The position numbers were made by a program, and so were the translations under genes. A stretch of 64,000 nt of DNA from Nocardiopsis alba DSM 43377. GTDB lineage: Bacteria > Actinomycetota > Actinomycetes > Streptosporangiales > Streptosporangiaceae. The DNA lies in the NCBI RefSeq assembly GCF_000341225.1, contig NZ_ANAC01000022.1, positions 62,001 through 126,000 on the forward strand, in the 5' to 3' direction. The notes below the pieces were generated by a model. That model did no database searches and was not told the origin of the DNA. It saw only the letters and a program-made list of their open reading frames with translations. The first letter of the stretch is position 1. Each line of letters begins with the position of its first letter. Below are positions 41,314 through 49,610 of this stretch, piece after piece.

Positions 41314-42462
41314 ATGGACATCACCGTTGTGGGCGGTGGCCTCGCAGGATTGACCGCGGCCATCGCCGGCGCCGAGAACGGCGCGAACGTCACCGTGTTG
41401 GAGTCGCACCGGACCCTGGGAGGCCGGGCCCGTTCCACCGAACCTCCCTATGTGGCCAACGACGGCCCGCACGCCCTGTACACCGACGGGGCCCCGTACC
41501 GCTGGCTGGCCGAGCGGGACCTGGTCCCGCCACTGGTCAGGCCCTCTCTGGGATCTCTTCGCTCCTCGCGTTTCCGCTACCGGGAACGGCTGACCGGACG
41601 TCCGCCCCGCGCACTGCTGAAGGCGCTGGCCCGACGCGGGCTGTCGGCTCCGGTGGAGCGGGACTTCGCCTCGTGGGGGGCCGAACGTCTGGGCGAGGAG
41701 AGCACCCGGCTGGTCGCCTCGATGATGGGCGTGGCCCTGTTCGAGGCCGATCCGGGACGGCTGTCGGCCTCGTTCGTCTGGGAGAGGTTCCGTCGGCTCA
41801 CCCGTCCCCAGGTGCCCGCGGTCCGTTATCCGGTCGGCGGGTGGGTCCGTCTCGTCGAACGGATGGCGGACCACGCGCTCGCCATGGGTGTGCGGATCGA
41901 GACCGGGCATCGGGTCGATTCCCTGCCGGAGGGGCCCGTGGTGGTCGCCACCTCGCTGGCCGCGGCCCGTTCCCTGCTCGACGATCCGTCCCTGGCCTGG
42001 GAGAGCGGGCACTCGCTCATGACCGACCTGGGGTTGCGTTCGGCCGACGACCCCTTCCTGGTGTCGGACCTGGACGAGGGCGGGTTCCTGGAGCGGTACT
42101 CGGCCCATGACCGGGTCCTGGCCCCCGAGGGCGAGGAACTGGTCCAGGCGCAGATCCCCGTCCGCGCGGGCGAGTCCCGGGCCGAGGCGACGGAACGGCT
42201 GGAACGCCTCCTGGACACCGCGTTGGGCGACTGGCGCGAGCGGCTGACCTGGCGCCGCGACCAGATGGCGCGGGGCCGGACCGGCGCCTTGGACCTGCCG
42301 GGTTCGTCCTGGCGGGACCGGCCCGCCATCGACCGGGGCGGGGACGTCTACCTGGCCGGGGACGAGGTGGCCGCGCCCGGTCTGTTGGGCGAGGTGTCGT
42401 TCACCAGCGCCGTCCGGGCGGCGAACCTGGCCACGAGCCGCGCTCCGGCGCCTCTGGGCTGA
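41314..42462 (+). CDS. FAD-dependent oxidoreductase (amine oxidase/phytoene desaturase-like)
   Basis: A 382-residue flavoprotein with an N-terminal dinucleotide motif (MDITVVGGGLAGLTAAIAGA), the second GG motif LGGRARS and the C-terminal FAD segment VYLAGDEVAAPGLLGEVSF. It is of the NAD(P)-binding Rossmann/amine-oxidase type. It starts four bases after the ECF41 sigma gene with AGGGGT between them, so the two are translationally coupled. ECF41 clusters commonly contain an oxidoreductase; the substrate is unknown. Confidence 0.88.
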   Translation: MDITVVGGGLAGLTAAIAGAENGANVTVLESHRTLGGRARSTEPPYVANDGPHALYTDGAPYRWLAERDLVPPLVRPSLGSLRSSRFRYRERLTGRPPRALLKALARRGLSAPVERDFASWGAERLGEESTRLVASMMGVALFEADPGRLSASFVWERFRRLTRPQVPAVRYPVGGWVRLVERMADHALAMGVRIETGHRVDSLPEGPVVVATSLAAARSLLDDPSLAWESGHSLMTDLGLRSADDPFLVSDLDEGGFLERYSAHDRVLAPEGEELVQAQIPVRAGESRAEATERLERLLDTALGDWRERLTWRRDQMARGRTGALDLPGSSWRDRPAIDRGGDVYLAGDEVAAPGLLGEVSFTSAVRAANLATSRAPAPLG

Positions 42463-42516
42463 GTTCGGTCGCGGGGGCGACGGACACGCGCCGTCGCCTC
42501 CGTGTCGTCGTCCCGC

Positions 42517-42585
42517 TCAGGCGGGGACGTGGCTGACGGCCTCCACGTTGTTCCCGTCGGGGTCTCGGACGAACGCGCTCAGGCG
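42517..42585 (-). pseudogene. C-terminal remnant of a VOC/glyoxalase-family gene
   Basis: Read on the minus strand, 22 codons followed by TGA give RLSAFVRDPDGNNVEAVSHV and a short end, the highly characteristic last strand of vicinal-oxygen-chelate proteins (x-F-x-R-D-P-D-G-N-x-V-E-A-V). Nothing upstream in the frame resembles the rest of the fold, because the response regulator gene occupies it. It looks like the tail of a gene deleted when the citAB-type genes were joined here. Confidence 0.7.
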
Positions 42586-43265
42586 ACCCACCGGTAGAGG
42601 TGTTCGGGGCGCCCCGCGGAACCGTAGCGCATGCGCAGTTCGGCCCGACCGTCGGCGCACAGGTGTTCCAGGTAGCGGCGGGCGGTCACCCGGGAGACCC
42701 CGGAACGGTCCGCGACCTCGGCGGCGGACAGCTCGTCCCTCGACGCGCGCAGCACCCCCGAGACCAGGTCGACGGTGGCGGCGGTGAGCCCCTTGGGGAG
42801 GGAGCGGGCCGCCGGTGGGCGCAGCAGCCCGAACAGTCGATCCACCTCCTGCTGGGTGGCCTCCCCCGGCCCGCCCTCCATCTGACGGCGGGCCACCGCG
42901 TAGCGTTCGAGCTGGTCGCGCAGGGCCGTGAGCGGAAAGGGCTTGAGCAGGTAGTGGACGGCCCCGCCGTGCAGCGCCGAACGCACCTGGGCGATGTCGC
43001 GTACGGCGGTGATCATGAGGAAGTCGGGCTGCGGGGTGTCCGGGTCGGAGGTCGCGCGCAGGGTGCGCATCACGGAGATGCCCGAGGCGTCCGGCAGGTG
43101 CAGGTCGAGCAGGATCAGGTCCGGTCGATGACCGCGCACCTGGGCCAGGGCTGCGGCCGCCGTGTGCGCCGTGCCGACCACGGTGAACTCGGGGACCGAC
43201 TCCACCAGCTCCTGATGGTTCCGGGCCACGCGCACGTCGTCGTCGACGATCAGGACGCGGATCAT
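42579..43265 (-). CDS. Response regulator, CitB/DcuR family
   Basis: A 228-residue two-component regulator. The receiver domain shows the acidic pair in VLIVDDDVRVARNHQELV, the phospho-acceptor Asp in ILLDLHLPDASGISVMR, the Thr of MITAVRD and the Lys of LLKPFPL. The C-terminal domain is a helix-turn-helix of the CitB type (ELSAAEVADRSGVSRVTARR). ATG 43265 overlaps the kinase stop in ATGA. With the divergent tctCBA genes this pair probably controls uptake of a tricarboxylate such as citrate. Confidence 0.92.
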   Translation of the reverse strand: MIRVLIVDDDVRVARNHQELVESVPEFTVVGTAHTAAAALAQVRGHRPDLILLDLHLPDASGISVMRTLRATSDPDTPQPDFLMITAVRDIAQVRSALHGGAVHYLLKPFPLTALRDQLERYAVARRQMEGGPGEATQQEVDRLFGLLRPPAARSLPKGLTAATVDLVSGVLRASRDELSAAEVADRSGVSRVTARRYLEHLCADGRAELRMRYGSAGRPEHLYRWVA

Positions 43266-44926
43266 TCCCCGACCCCCACCGGCACGGCGACGGGCAGGCA
43301 GGCGGTGAAGACCGCCCCCTCCTCCTCGTCCGGTTCCTCCATCTCGATGCTTCCCCCTCTGCTCTCGCACACCTGTTTCACCAAGGCCAGACCCAGGCCC
43401 CGGGTGCCCCCGTCCCGTGAGGCCTTGGTGGTGAACCCGTATCGGAAGATCTCCTTCGCGACGTCGTCGGCCACCCCGTGCCCGGAGTCGGTCACCCGGA
43501 TCTCCAGCAGGTCGTGCGGCAGGTCGGTGTCCACGTCCCGGTGCAGTCGCACCAGGAGCTCGACCCACCCCTCTCGGCCGACCGCGTCCAGGGCATTGTC
43601 CACCAGGTTGCCCAGAACGAGGAGGGCGTCGGCCCGCGGCTCGGCGTACAGGGGCCCCGGAACCCGGGTCAGCGGGGAGAGACGCAGGTCGACGCCGCGT
43701 TCGGAGGCCTGCGCGGACTTGGCGAGGGTGAGGGCGGCCAGGGCCGGGTCGTGGATGTGCTCGGCCACGCCGCTGGAGGTGCGCGTGTGGGTGGCGGTGA
43801 GTTCCGCGAGGTAGGCGCGGGCCTCCTCATGGGCGCCCAGTTCGAGCAGCCCGGCGACGGTGTGCACTCGATTGGCGAACTCGTGGGCCTGGGCCCGCAG
43901 CCCCCGGGTGACGGTGCGGGCTCCGTCGAGCTCTCCGGTGAGCCGATCGACCTCGGTCCGGTCGCGGAGGGTCACCACGGCTCCGGCCTCGCGGCCCCGG
44001 ATCCTTACCGGCATCCGGTTGGCGACGAGGACCCGGTCGCCGGCGAGGAGGATCAGGTCGCCGCCCCGGTCGGCCCCGGTGACGATGTCGCGGGCCCGCT
44101 CGGACAGGCCGAGGTCCTCCAGCCGGAGCCCCTCGATCTCCCCGCTCAGACCGAGCAGCTCGCGGGCGGGACGGTTGACCAGGACGACCCGGTCGTGGGC
44201 GTCGACCGCGAGGACGCCTTCACGCACGGCGTACAGCAGGGCCTCGCGGCTTTCGAGCAGGGTGGTGATGTCGGCCGGTTCCAGACCGTGGGTCTTGGCC
44301 CGGACCCGCCGGGACAGCATCCAGGAGCCGCCCACCCCCACGGCCAGGACGAGGGCCACGGCGGCGAGGATCGCGGGGACGGCCGCACGGGTGTCGCCGC
44401 CGGCGCTGGAGGTGAGGATGCCCAGGGACACGTAGCCGACGACCTCGCCCTTCGCGTCGCCTCCGTTGACCGATCCGCCTTCGGAGAACACGGGGATCTT
44501 CGCCCGGACCGTGCGGCCCTGGGTACCGTCCTGGACCCCGCTCCACTCCGTCCCCTCGGCGGCGGGGCCGGGCGGGGTGGACACCGTACGCCCTATGAGC
44601 TCCTTGTTCGGGTGGGTGTACCGGGTGCCCTCGGGCGAGGCGATGACGAGGAAGTCGGTGTCCGTGGCCGCGACCAGACGGTCGGCGAGCGGGTCGAGGG
44701 TGGCGGCGGGGTCGGGCTCCTGAAGCCCGGCCACCACCTCGGGCATGACGGCGACCGAGCGGGCGACGGTGAGGACGCGCTCGGCGTACTGGCGGTCGGT
44801 CTCGCGATCGACGTGGAGCGTCCACAGGACGCCGACCCCGGTGAGCGCCACCGTCAACAGGCAGACGTAGCCGATGAACAGGGATCCGGTGAGGGTGAGG
44901 CGGCCTCGTGCGGGCGGTGAGGTCAT
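43262..44926 (-). CDS. Sensor histidine kinase, CitA/DcuS family
   Basis: A 554-residue membrane kinase. After a short N-terminus comes a membrane helix (LFIGYVCLLTVALTGVGVLW), an extracellular PAS/Cache-type sensor domain of about 140 residues with the CitA-like TDFLVIASPEGTRYTHPNKE, a second helix, a cytoplasmic PAS domain, an SpoOB-type dimerisation domain with the phospho-accepting His in RAQAHEFANRVHTV, and the ATPase domain (GNLVDNALDAV, DSGHGV, GTRGLGLALVKQ). I chose ATG 44926, with GGAG five bases upstream. CitA/DcuS kinases sense citrate or C4-dicarboxylates. Confidence 0.93.
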   Translation of the reverse strand: MTSPPARGRLTLTGSLFIGYVCLLTVALTGVGVLWTLHVDRETDRQYAERVLTVARSVAVMPEVVAGLQEPDPAATLDPLADRLVAATDTDFLVIASPEGTRYTHPNKELIGRTVSTPPGPAAEGTEWSGVQDGTQGRTVRAKIPVFSEGGSVNGGDAKGEVVGYVSLGILTSSAGGDTRAAVPAILAAVALVLAVGVGGSWMLSRRVRAKTHGLEPADITTLLESREALLYAVREGVLAVDAHDRVVLVNRPARELLGLSGEIEGLRLEDLGLSERARDIVTGADRGGDLILLAGDRVLVANRMPVRIRGREAGAVVTLRDRTEVDRLTGELDGARTVTRGLRAQAHEFANRVHTVAGLLELGAHEEARAYLAELTATHTRTSSGVAEHIHDPALAALTLAKSAQASERGVDLRLSPLTRVPGPLYAEPRADALLVLGNLVDNALDAVGREGWVELLVRLHRDVDTDLPHDLLEIRVTDSGHGVADDVAKEIFRYGFTTKASRDGGTRGLGLALVKQVCESRGGSIEMEEPDEEEGAVFTACLPVAVPVGVGE

Positions 44927-45152
44927 GGGTACTCCAGTGGCCGGGTACGGGGCTCCCGGGCCGGTGAACGCACAGGTCGACGTCGTGCGATCGGGTTTCA
45001 CGAACAATACGACCAATATGACTCCAGTTTTAACAAAGCCCTCACATGCGGGTGTCCGCCGTCACACTGTGGTGCGGATCTCCCCTGCGTCTGCGTGTTC
45101 GTCTGCGCCGGGGACGTGCACAGACGATCGAGACGATCGAGAGGAGAGGACG
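44927..45152. promoter_or_regulatory. Divergent control region between citA-type kinase and tctC
   Basis: A 226-base region between two divergent starts, with an AT-rich stretch at about 45000-45045. It should carry the promoters for both transcripts and the response regulator binding sites. Two related short blocks, ACAATACG and CCAATATG, lie about ten bases apart near 45003-45020, a spacing that fits a dimeric regulator; their role is inferred. Confidence 0.45.
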
Positions 45153-46145
45153 ATGCGTGATCGTGGCGTGTTGTTCCGTGTGGTGGGAGGGCTCTGTGCC
45201 GTCCTACTGGTCGGGACGGCACTGTACGACGTGCGGCAGAGCGCCGCCTCCGGCGACGGTTCTCAGGAGAAGCTTCTGCTCATCGCGCCCGCGGCCCCCG
45301 GCGGAGGCTGGGACACGCTCGCCCGCGAGATGCAGAACGGCCTGCGTGAAGAGGAGCTGCGCTTCAACGTCGAGGTCCGCAACGCCGAGGGCGCGGGCGG
45401 CACCATCGGCCTGGCGCAGACCGCCGGCCGCGACGGTCAGGCCAACGTCCTGACCATGACCGGCCTGGGCATGGTGGGCGCCGTGGAGACCACCGGCTCC
45501 CCCTACTCGATGGAGGACTCCACCCCCATCGCCCAGCTCGCCTCGGAGTATCTGGTCGTGGCCGTACCGAAGGACTCGCCCTACGAGGACCTCGACGATC
45601 TCGCCGAGGACTGGACCGAACGCTCGGAGACCCTGCCGGTGTCGGGCGGTTCGATGGGCGGTGTCGACCAGATCTTCGCCGCCCGGGTGGCCCAGTCCAT
45701 GGACGTGGCCCCCGGTGAGATCAACTACCTGCCCTACTCGGGCGGCGGCGAGGTCCTGACCTCACTGCTGTCGGGCACCTCCGAGGTCGGCTTCGGCACC
45801 CTGGGCGACTTCAGCGACCAGATGGAGGAGGACGGCCCGCTGCGCGCGCTGGCGATCTCCTCCCCCGACCGTCTGGAGGGGGTGGACCTCCCCACCATCC
45901 TGGAGCAGGGCTACGACGTGGAGATGTCGAACTGGCGCGGGGTCATCGCCCCTCCCGGGTTGAGCGACGAGGAGGCCGCGGCCCTGGAGGAGCTGGTGCG
46001 CGAGCTGCTCGCGACCCCCTCCTGGGAGGACACCCTGGAGCGCAACCGATGGACCGACACCTTCCAGGACCGTGAGGAGTTCTCGGAGTTCCTGGAGGAG
46101 GAGGTCGCCCTGACGCAGGAGACCGTAGAGGAGTTGGGTCTGTGA
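45153..46145 (+). CDS. tctC: Tripartite tricarboxylate transporter substrate-binding protein
   Basis: Extracytoplasmic solute receptor of the TTT (TctCBA) family, 330 residues. It has an N-terminal hydrophobic export segment (VLFRVVGGLCAVLLVGTALY) and the Bug-type domain: APGGGWDTLAREMQNGLR, EGAGGTIGLAQTA, GGSMGGVDQIFA, YSGGGEVLTSLLSGTSEVG. ATG 45153 follows GAGGAGAGG. It overlaps tctB by GTGA. The divergent CitAB-type system suggests citrate or another tricarboxylate as the ligand. Confidence 0.94.
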   Translation: MRDRGVLFRVVGGLCAVLLVGTALYDVRQSAASGDGSQEKLLLIAPAAPGGGWDTLAREMQNGLREEELRFNVEVRNAEGAGGTIGLAQTAGRDGQANVLTMTGLGMVGAVETTGSPYSMEDSTPIAQLASEYLVVAVPKDSPYEDLDDLAEDWTERSETLPVSGGSMGGVDQIFAARVAQSMDVAPGEINYLPYSGGGEVLTSLLSGTSEVGFGTLGDFSDQMEEDGPLRALAISSPDRLEGVDLPTILEQGYDVEMSNWRGVIAPPGLSDEEAAALEELVRELLATPSWEDTLERNRWTDTFQDREEFSEFLEEEVALTQETVEELGL

Positions 46146-46723
46146 GGGACGACGTGACCGAACGGACCGGATCCGAGGTCCCCGAACCGGTGACGGAGAC
46201 GGAGACGAACGGGCCGGACGAGAGTACGCAGGCCCCTTCCCCCGAGGAGACCGCCTGGAGCGGCCCCGGAGCGTGGGTCGTCCCCGCCCTGGTGGCGATC
46301 CTCGGCCTGGTGGCCGTGTGGGGCGCCCTCACCATCGAGGCCCCGCCCAACGCGACCCGGCCGGGTCCCGGCGCCTTCCCCGGCGTCGTGGGCGTACTGC
46401 TCCTGATCACCGCCGTGTGCATGACCGTGGTCAACCTTCGAGGGCGGGGCTCCGAGAGCGGTGTCTCCCCTCTGGCCTGGTTCGAGGGTCGTCCCGTGCT
46501 GATCGTGCTGGCCGGGCTGGTGGCGCACATCGCCCTGCTGGAGATCCTGGGCTGGCTGCTCGCCGGCGCTCTGTTGTTCTGGATCGTGGCCTACGCCTTC
46601 GGCGCCCGCGCCCATCTGCGTGACGCGATCGTGGCGCTGTCGATCTCGGCCGCCGTCCAGGTCGGCTTCTCGTTCGGGCTCGGACTCAACCTGCCCGGCG
46701 GCTTCCTGGAGGTGCTGCTCTGA
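46142..46723 (+). CDS. tctB: Tripartite tricarboxylate transporter small membrane protein
   Basis: Small permease subunit of the TctCBA transporter, 193 residues. A disordered acidic N-terminus of about 45 residues is followed by four membrane helices (WVVPALVAILGLVAVWGALT, GVVGVLLLITAVCMTVVN, VLIVLAGLVAHIALLEILG, and a C-terminal helix). The GTG start overlaps the tctC stop in GTGA, and the stop overlaps the tctA start, so the operon is translationally coupled. Confidence 0.92.
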   Translation: MRDDVTERTGSEVPEPVTETETNGPDESTQAPSPEETAWSGPGAWVVPALVAILGLVAVWGALTIEAPPNATRPGPGAFPGVVGVLLLITAVCMTVVNLRGRGSESGVSPLAWFEGRPVLIVLAGLVAHIALLEILGWLLAGALLFWIVAYAFGARAHLRDAIVALSISAAVQVGFSFGLGLNLPGGFLEVLL

Positions 46724-48270
46724 TGGACACCCTGCTCAACCTGGTGGACGGGCTCTCCGCCGCGATGAGCCCGCAGAACCTGATGTGGGCCTTCCTCGGC
46801 GTCCTGCTCGGCACCGCCGTGGGCGTCCTGCCCGGCATGGGTTCGGCGATGGCGGTCGCCCTGCTGTTGCCGGTCACCTTCCGCCTCGACCCCACCGGCG
46901 CGTTCATCCTGTTCGCCGGCGTGTACTACGGCGGCATGTTCGGTGGCGCCACCACCTCGATCCTGCTCAACACCCCGGGGCAGGCCTCCTCGATCGCCAC
47001 CACCTACGAGGGCCACAAGATGGCGCTCAAGGGTCGCGCGGCCCAGGCCTTGGGCACCGCGGTGATCGGTTCGTTCGTGGCGAGCATCCTGGGCACGCTG
47101 ATCGTGGCCCTGTTCGCCCCGGTGATGGTCGCGTTCGCGCTCAACTTCGGACCCGGCGAGTACTTCGCGCTGACCGTCTTCTCCTTCGTGGCGGTGGCCG
47201 CGGTGGTGTCCGGTTCGGTGCTGCGCGGTCTGGCGTCGTTGCTGATCGGTCTGGCCATCGGCATGGTGGGGATCGACGGACAGAGCGGCGCGGCCCGTTT
47301 CGACTTCGGCTCCTCCAGCCTGCTCGACGGCATCGACATCGTGATCGTGACCGTGGGTCTGTTGGCCCTCGGAGAGGTGCTGTACATCGCCGCGCGGGGC
47401 CGGTCCGCTCCGGACTTCGCTGCGATCCGTACCGGCCGCCCGTGGCTGGGCCGACGTGACCTGCGTCGTTCCTGGAAACCGTGGCTGCGCGGTACCGCCC
47501 TGGGTGGCGCCTTCGGCCCGATCCCGGGCAGCGGGGCGGAGATCCCGACGTTCCTCTCCTTGGGTCTGGAGCGCAAGCTCGCCGAGCGCCGCGCCCGCCG
47601 CAAGGGCGAGGAGAACGAGTTCGGCGAGGGCGCGATCGAGGGTGTGGCCGGTCCCGAGGCGGCCAACAACTCCAGCGCCGCCGGCACTATGGTCCCGCTG
47701 CTGGGCCTGGGTCTGCCCACCTCGGCGACGGCCGCGATCATGCTGGCCGCCTTCCAGCAGTACGGACTCCAGCCGGGCCCGGTCCTGTTCGAGCGCAACG
47801 CCGACCTGGTGTGGACCCTCCTGGCCTCGCTGCTGATCGGCAGCGTGCTGCTCCTGGTGATCAACCTGCCGTTCGCCCCGCTGTGGGCCAAGCTCCTCAA
47901 GCTGCCCAAGCCGTACCTGTACGCGGGTATCACGCTGTTCTCGGTGCTGGCCGTGTACGCGATCAACACCTCCGTGATCCACCTGGTGATGTTGACGGCG
48001 GTCGCGCTGCTGGGATTGGTCATGCGGACCTTCGGGGTCCCGGTGGCCCCCGCCCTGATCGGTGTGGTGCTGGGACCGATCGCCGAGACCGAGTTCCGGA
48101 GGGCGCTGGCCGCCTCCTCCGGGGATCCGACGATCCTGGTGGGCAGCGGCATCTCGATCACGCTGTACGCCCTGGTCCTGCTGGTGGCGGTGGTCCCGCT
48201 CATCGCCCGGGCCCTCCGCCGACGTACCGCTCGGGCGGTCGACGCTCAGGAACCCGCCGCACGGTCCTGA
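46723..48270 (+). CDS. tctA: Tripartite tricarboxylate transporter large membrane protein
   Basis: Large permease subunit of the TctCBA secondary transporter, 515 residues with about a dozen membrane helices. The family motif appears near the N-terminus (GVLPGMGSAMAVALLLPVTF) and repeats in the second half (FGPIPGSGAEIPTFLSLGLE); the segment YYGGMFGGATTSILLNTPG is also typical. ATG 46723 shares one base with the tctB stop (TGATG). A strong terminator lies 18 bases after the stop. Confidence 0.95.
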   Translation: MDTLLNLVDGLSAAMSPQNLMWAFLGVLLGTAVGVLPGMGSAMAVALLLPVTFRLDPTGAFILFAGVYYGGMFGGATTSILLNTPGQASSIATTYEGHKMALKGRAAQALGTAVIGSFVASILGTLIVALFAPVMVAFALNFGPGEYFALTVFSFVAVAAVVSGSVLRGLASLLIGLAIGMVGIDGQSGAARFDFGSSSLLDGIDIVIVTVGLLALGEVLYIAARGRSAPDFAAIRTGRPWLGRRDLRRSWKPWLRGTALGGAFGPIPGSGAEIPTFLSLGLERKLAERRARRKGEENEFGEGAIEGVAGPEAANNSSAAGTMVPLLGLGLPTSATAAIMLAAFQQYGLQPGPVLFERNADLVWTLLASLLIGSVLLLVINLPFAPLWAKLLKLPKPYLYAGITLFSVLAVYAINTSVIHLVMLTAVALLGLVMRTFGVPVAPALIGVVLGPIAETEFRRALAASSGDPTILVGSGISITLYALVLLVAVVPLIARALRRRTARAVDAQEPAARS

Positions 48271-48287
48271 GCCCCGCCCCTCCCTGA

Positions 48288-48319
48288 ACGGCCCCCGGGT
48301 TCCGTCTCCCGGGGGCCGT
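48288..48319 (+). terminator. Terminator after tctCBA
   Basis: ACGGCCCCCGGG (48288-48299) pairs perfectly with 48308-48319 around an eight-base loop. Confidence 0.8.
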
Positions 48320-48344
48320 CGTCGTGCGCGCGTCCGTTCTTCGA

Positions 48345-49421
48345 TCAGACGGTGGAGCGCAGCAACGGGATCCGCTGGACCACGGCCACCAGGAGCATGC
48401 TGATCGCCATGGTCGCCAGCGCGTATCCGGCCGCGGCGACCAGGGCCATGAGGCCTTCGGGCACCCCGCCGAGATCGCGCAACGTATAGAGCACCATGAC
48501 GTGGACGAGGTAGACGCCGAAGCTCAGCCCGGACACGGAGGCGACCACCCGATCGACCGGTCCTCCGGCCCGCACCTGGGAACCGAGGGAGCGCAGGAGG
48601 AGGAAGGCCCCCACGGAGGCGAGGACGACCATCGGGGAGAGGAAGTCGTAGACGTAGGCGGCTCCGCTGCCCCACTCCCCCTCGAGGGTGGCCGCGCCCC
48701 AGGCCCCGACGGCGGTGGCGGCGGTGCCCAGGACGAAGGCGATGGCTCCGCGTCGCGTGTCACGAGGGTCGTCGTTCCGGGTGACCAGGAGCCACCCCAA
48801 CAGGTAGTAGCCGAGGAAGGGCAGGAACCGGGTGGCCGCGGTGACCCCGCCGACCCCGTCGACCAGGCCCAGCAGTTGGTCGGTCGCGCCCAGGGCCAGG
48901 GTCGCCCCCGCGAACCACCAGAGTCCGGCGCGCGGAGTGTGGGCCACCACCGTGCGCAGGAACGGGGTGAAGAGGTAGAGGCCGGCGATGACGTAGAGGA
49001 AGTAGAGGTGGATGGAGGGGGAGCCCGAGGCGGTCTGGGAGACGGCGTCGAAGACCTCGATCCCGTCGCGCCACCGCTGCCACACCAGGTAGGCGAGGGT
49101 CCACACGACCAGCGGAACGCCGATCTTGGCCCACCTCTTGCGGTAGAAGGTCCCGACGCTCTCCTCCTTGGGCCTGAGGAGAAGGGCACCACTGATCATC
49201 ACGAACACCGGCACGCACCAACGCAACGCGGCGTCCACGACGTTCGCGGCCCACCACGTCGGACCACCGAGGTCGGCGTAGATGGTGCTCACCAACGGGG
49301 AGTAGGCGTGCACGAGGACGACCGCGATCATCGCGGCGACACGCGCGAACCCGATCCAGGTGGTGGACGGGATCGTCGCGGGGGACGCCGGGGTTACGGG
49401 GAGGGCTTTATCGACACGCAC
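48345..49421 (-). CDS. Acyltransferase 3 family membrane protein
   Basis: A 358-residue polytopic membrane protein of the acyltransferase-3 (OafA/YrhL-like) family, with about ten helices. The family feature is in the first helix (FARVAAMIAVVLVHAYSPL), with the conserved Arg-His arrangement, followed by RWCVPVFVMISGALLL and YFLYVIAGLYLFTPFL. Members O-acylate sugars or other surface and secreted molecules. The GTG start at 49421 lies only seven bases past a good -10 hexamer, so the mRNA is probably leaderless. It may act with the nearby polyketide cluster, but it is separated from it by a terminator and is its own unit. Confidence 0.85.
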   Translation of the reverse strand: MRVDKALPVTPASPATIPSTTWIGFARVAAMIAVVLVHAYSPLVSTIYADLGGPTWWAANVVDAALRWCVPVFVMISGALLLRPKEESVGTFYRKRWAKIGVPLVVWTLAYLVWQRWRDGIEVFDAVSQTASGSPSIHLYFLYVIAGLYLFTPFLRTVVAHTPRAGLWWFAGATLALGATDQLLGLVDGVGGVTAATRFLPFLGYYLLGWLLVTRNDDPRDTRRGAIAFVLGTAATAVGAWGAATLEGEWGSGAAYVYDFLSPMVVLASVGAFLLLRSLGSQVRAGGPVDRVVASVSGLSFGVYLVHVMVLYTLRDLGGVPEGLMALVAAAGYALATMAISMLLVAVVQRIPLLRSTV

Positions 49422-49427
49422 CCACTA

Positions 49428-49457
49428 CCGATACCACTTCGTTACCATCGGGCTCAA
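49428..49457 (-). promoter_or_regulatory. Promoter of a probable leaderless acyltransferase mRNA
   Basis: TTGAGC (49457-49452) and TATCGG (49433-49428) on the minus strand are 18 bases apart. The predicted transcription start coincides with the GTG start codon at 49421, and no Shine-Dalgarno is present. Confidence 0.5.
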
Positions 49458-49557
49458 CCCCGATTCTCGTTCTCCCAGGTGGGAGCCTCGACCCCGGGCC
49501 ACCCGATCACGACCTCACACGCCGTATCCCTCCCCGCGCTCTCCGAGAACACGAGAA

Positions 49558-49593
49558 GGTCCGGGGCTCCCACTCGAGTGGGAGCCCCGGACC
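49558..49593 (-). terminator. Perfect 36-base palindrome after the polyketide synthase gene
   Basis: Positions 49558-49593 form a perfect inverted repeat centred on CTCGAG, giving a hairpin of at least 14 base pairs. It lies 17 bases past the polyketide synthase stop codon on the minus strand. Confidence 0.85.
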
Positions 49594-49610
49594 GGGACGA
49601 CGGCGCGGGG

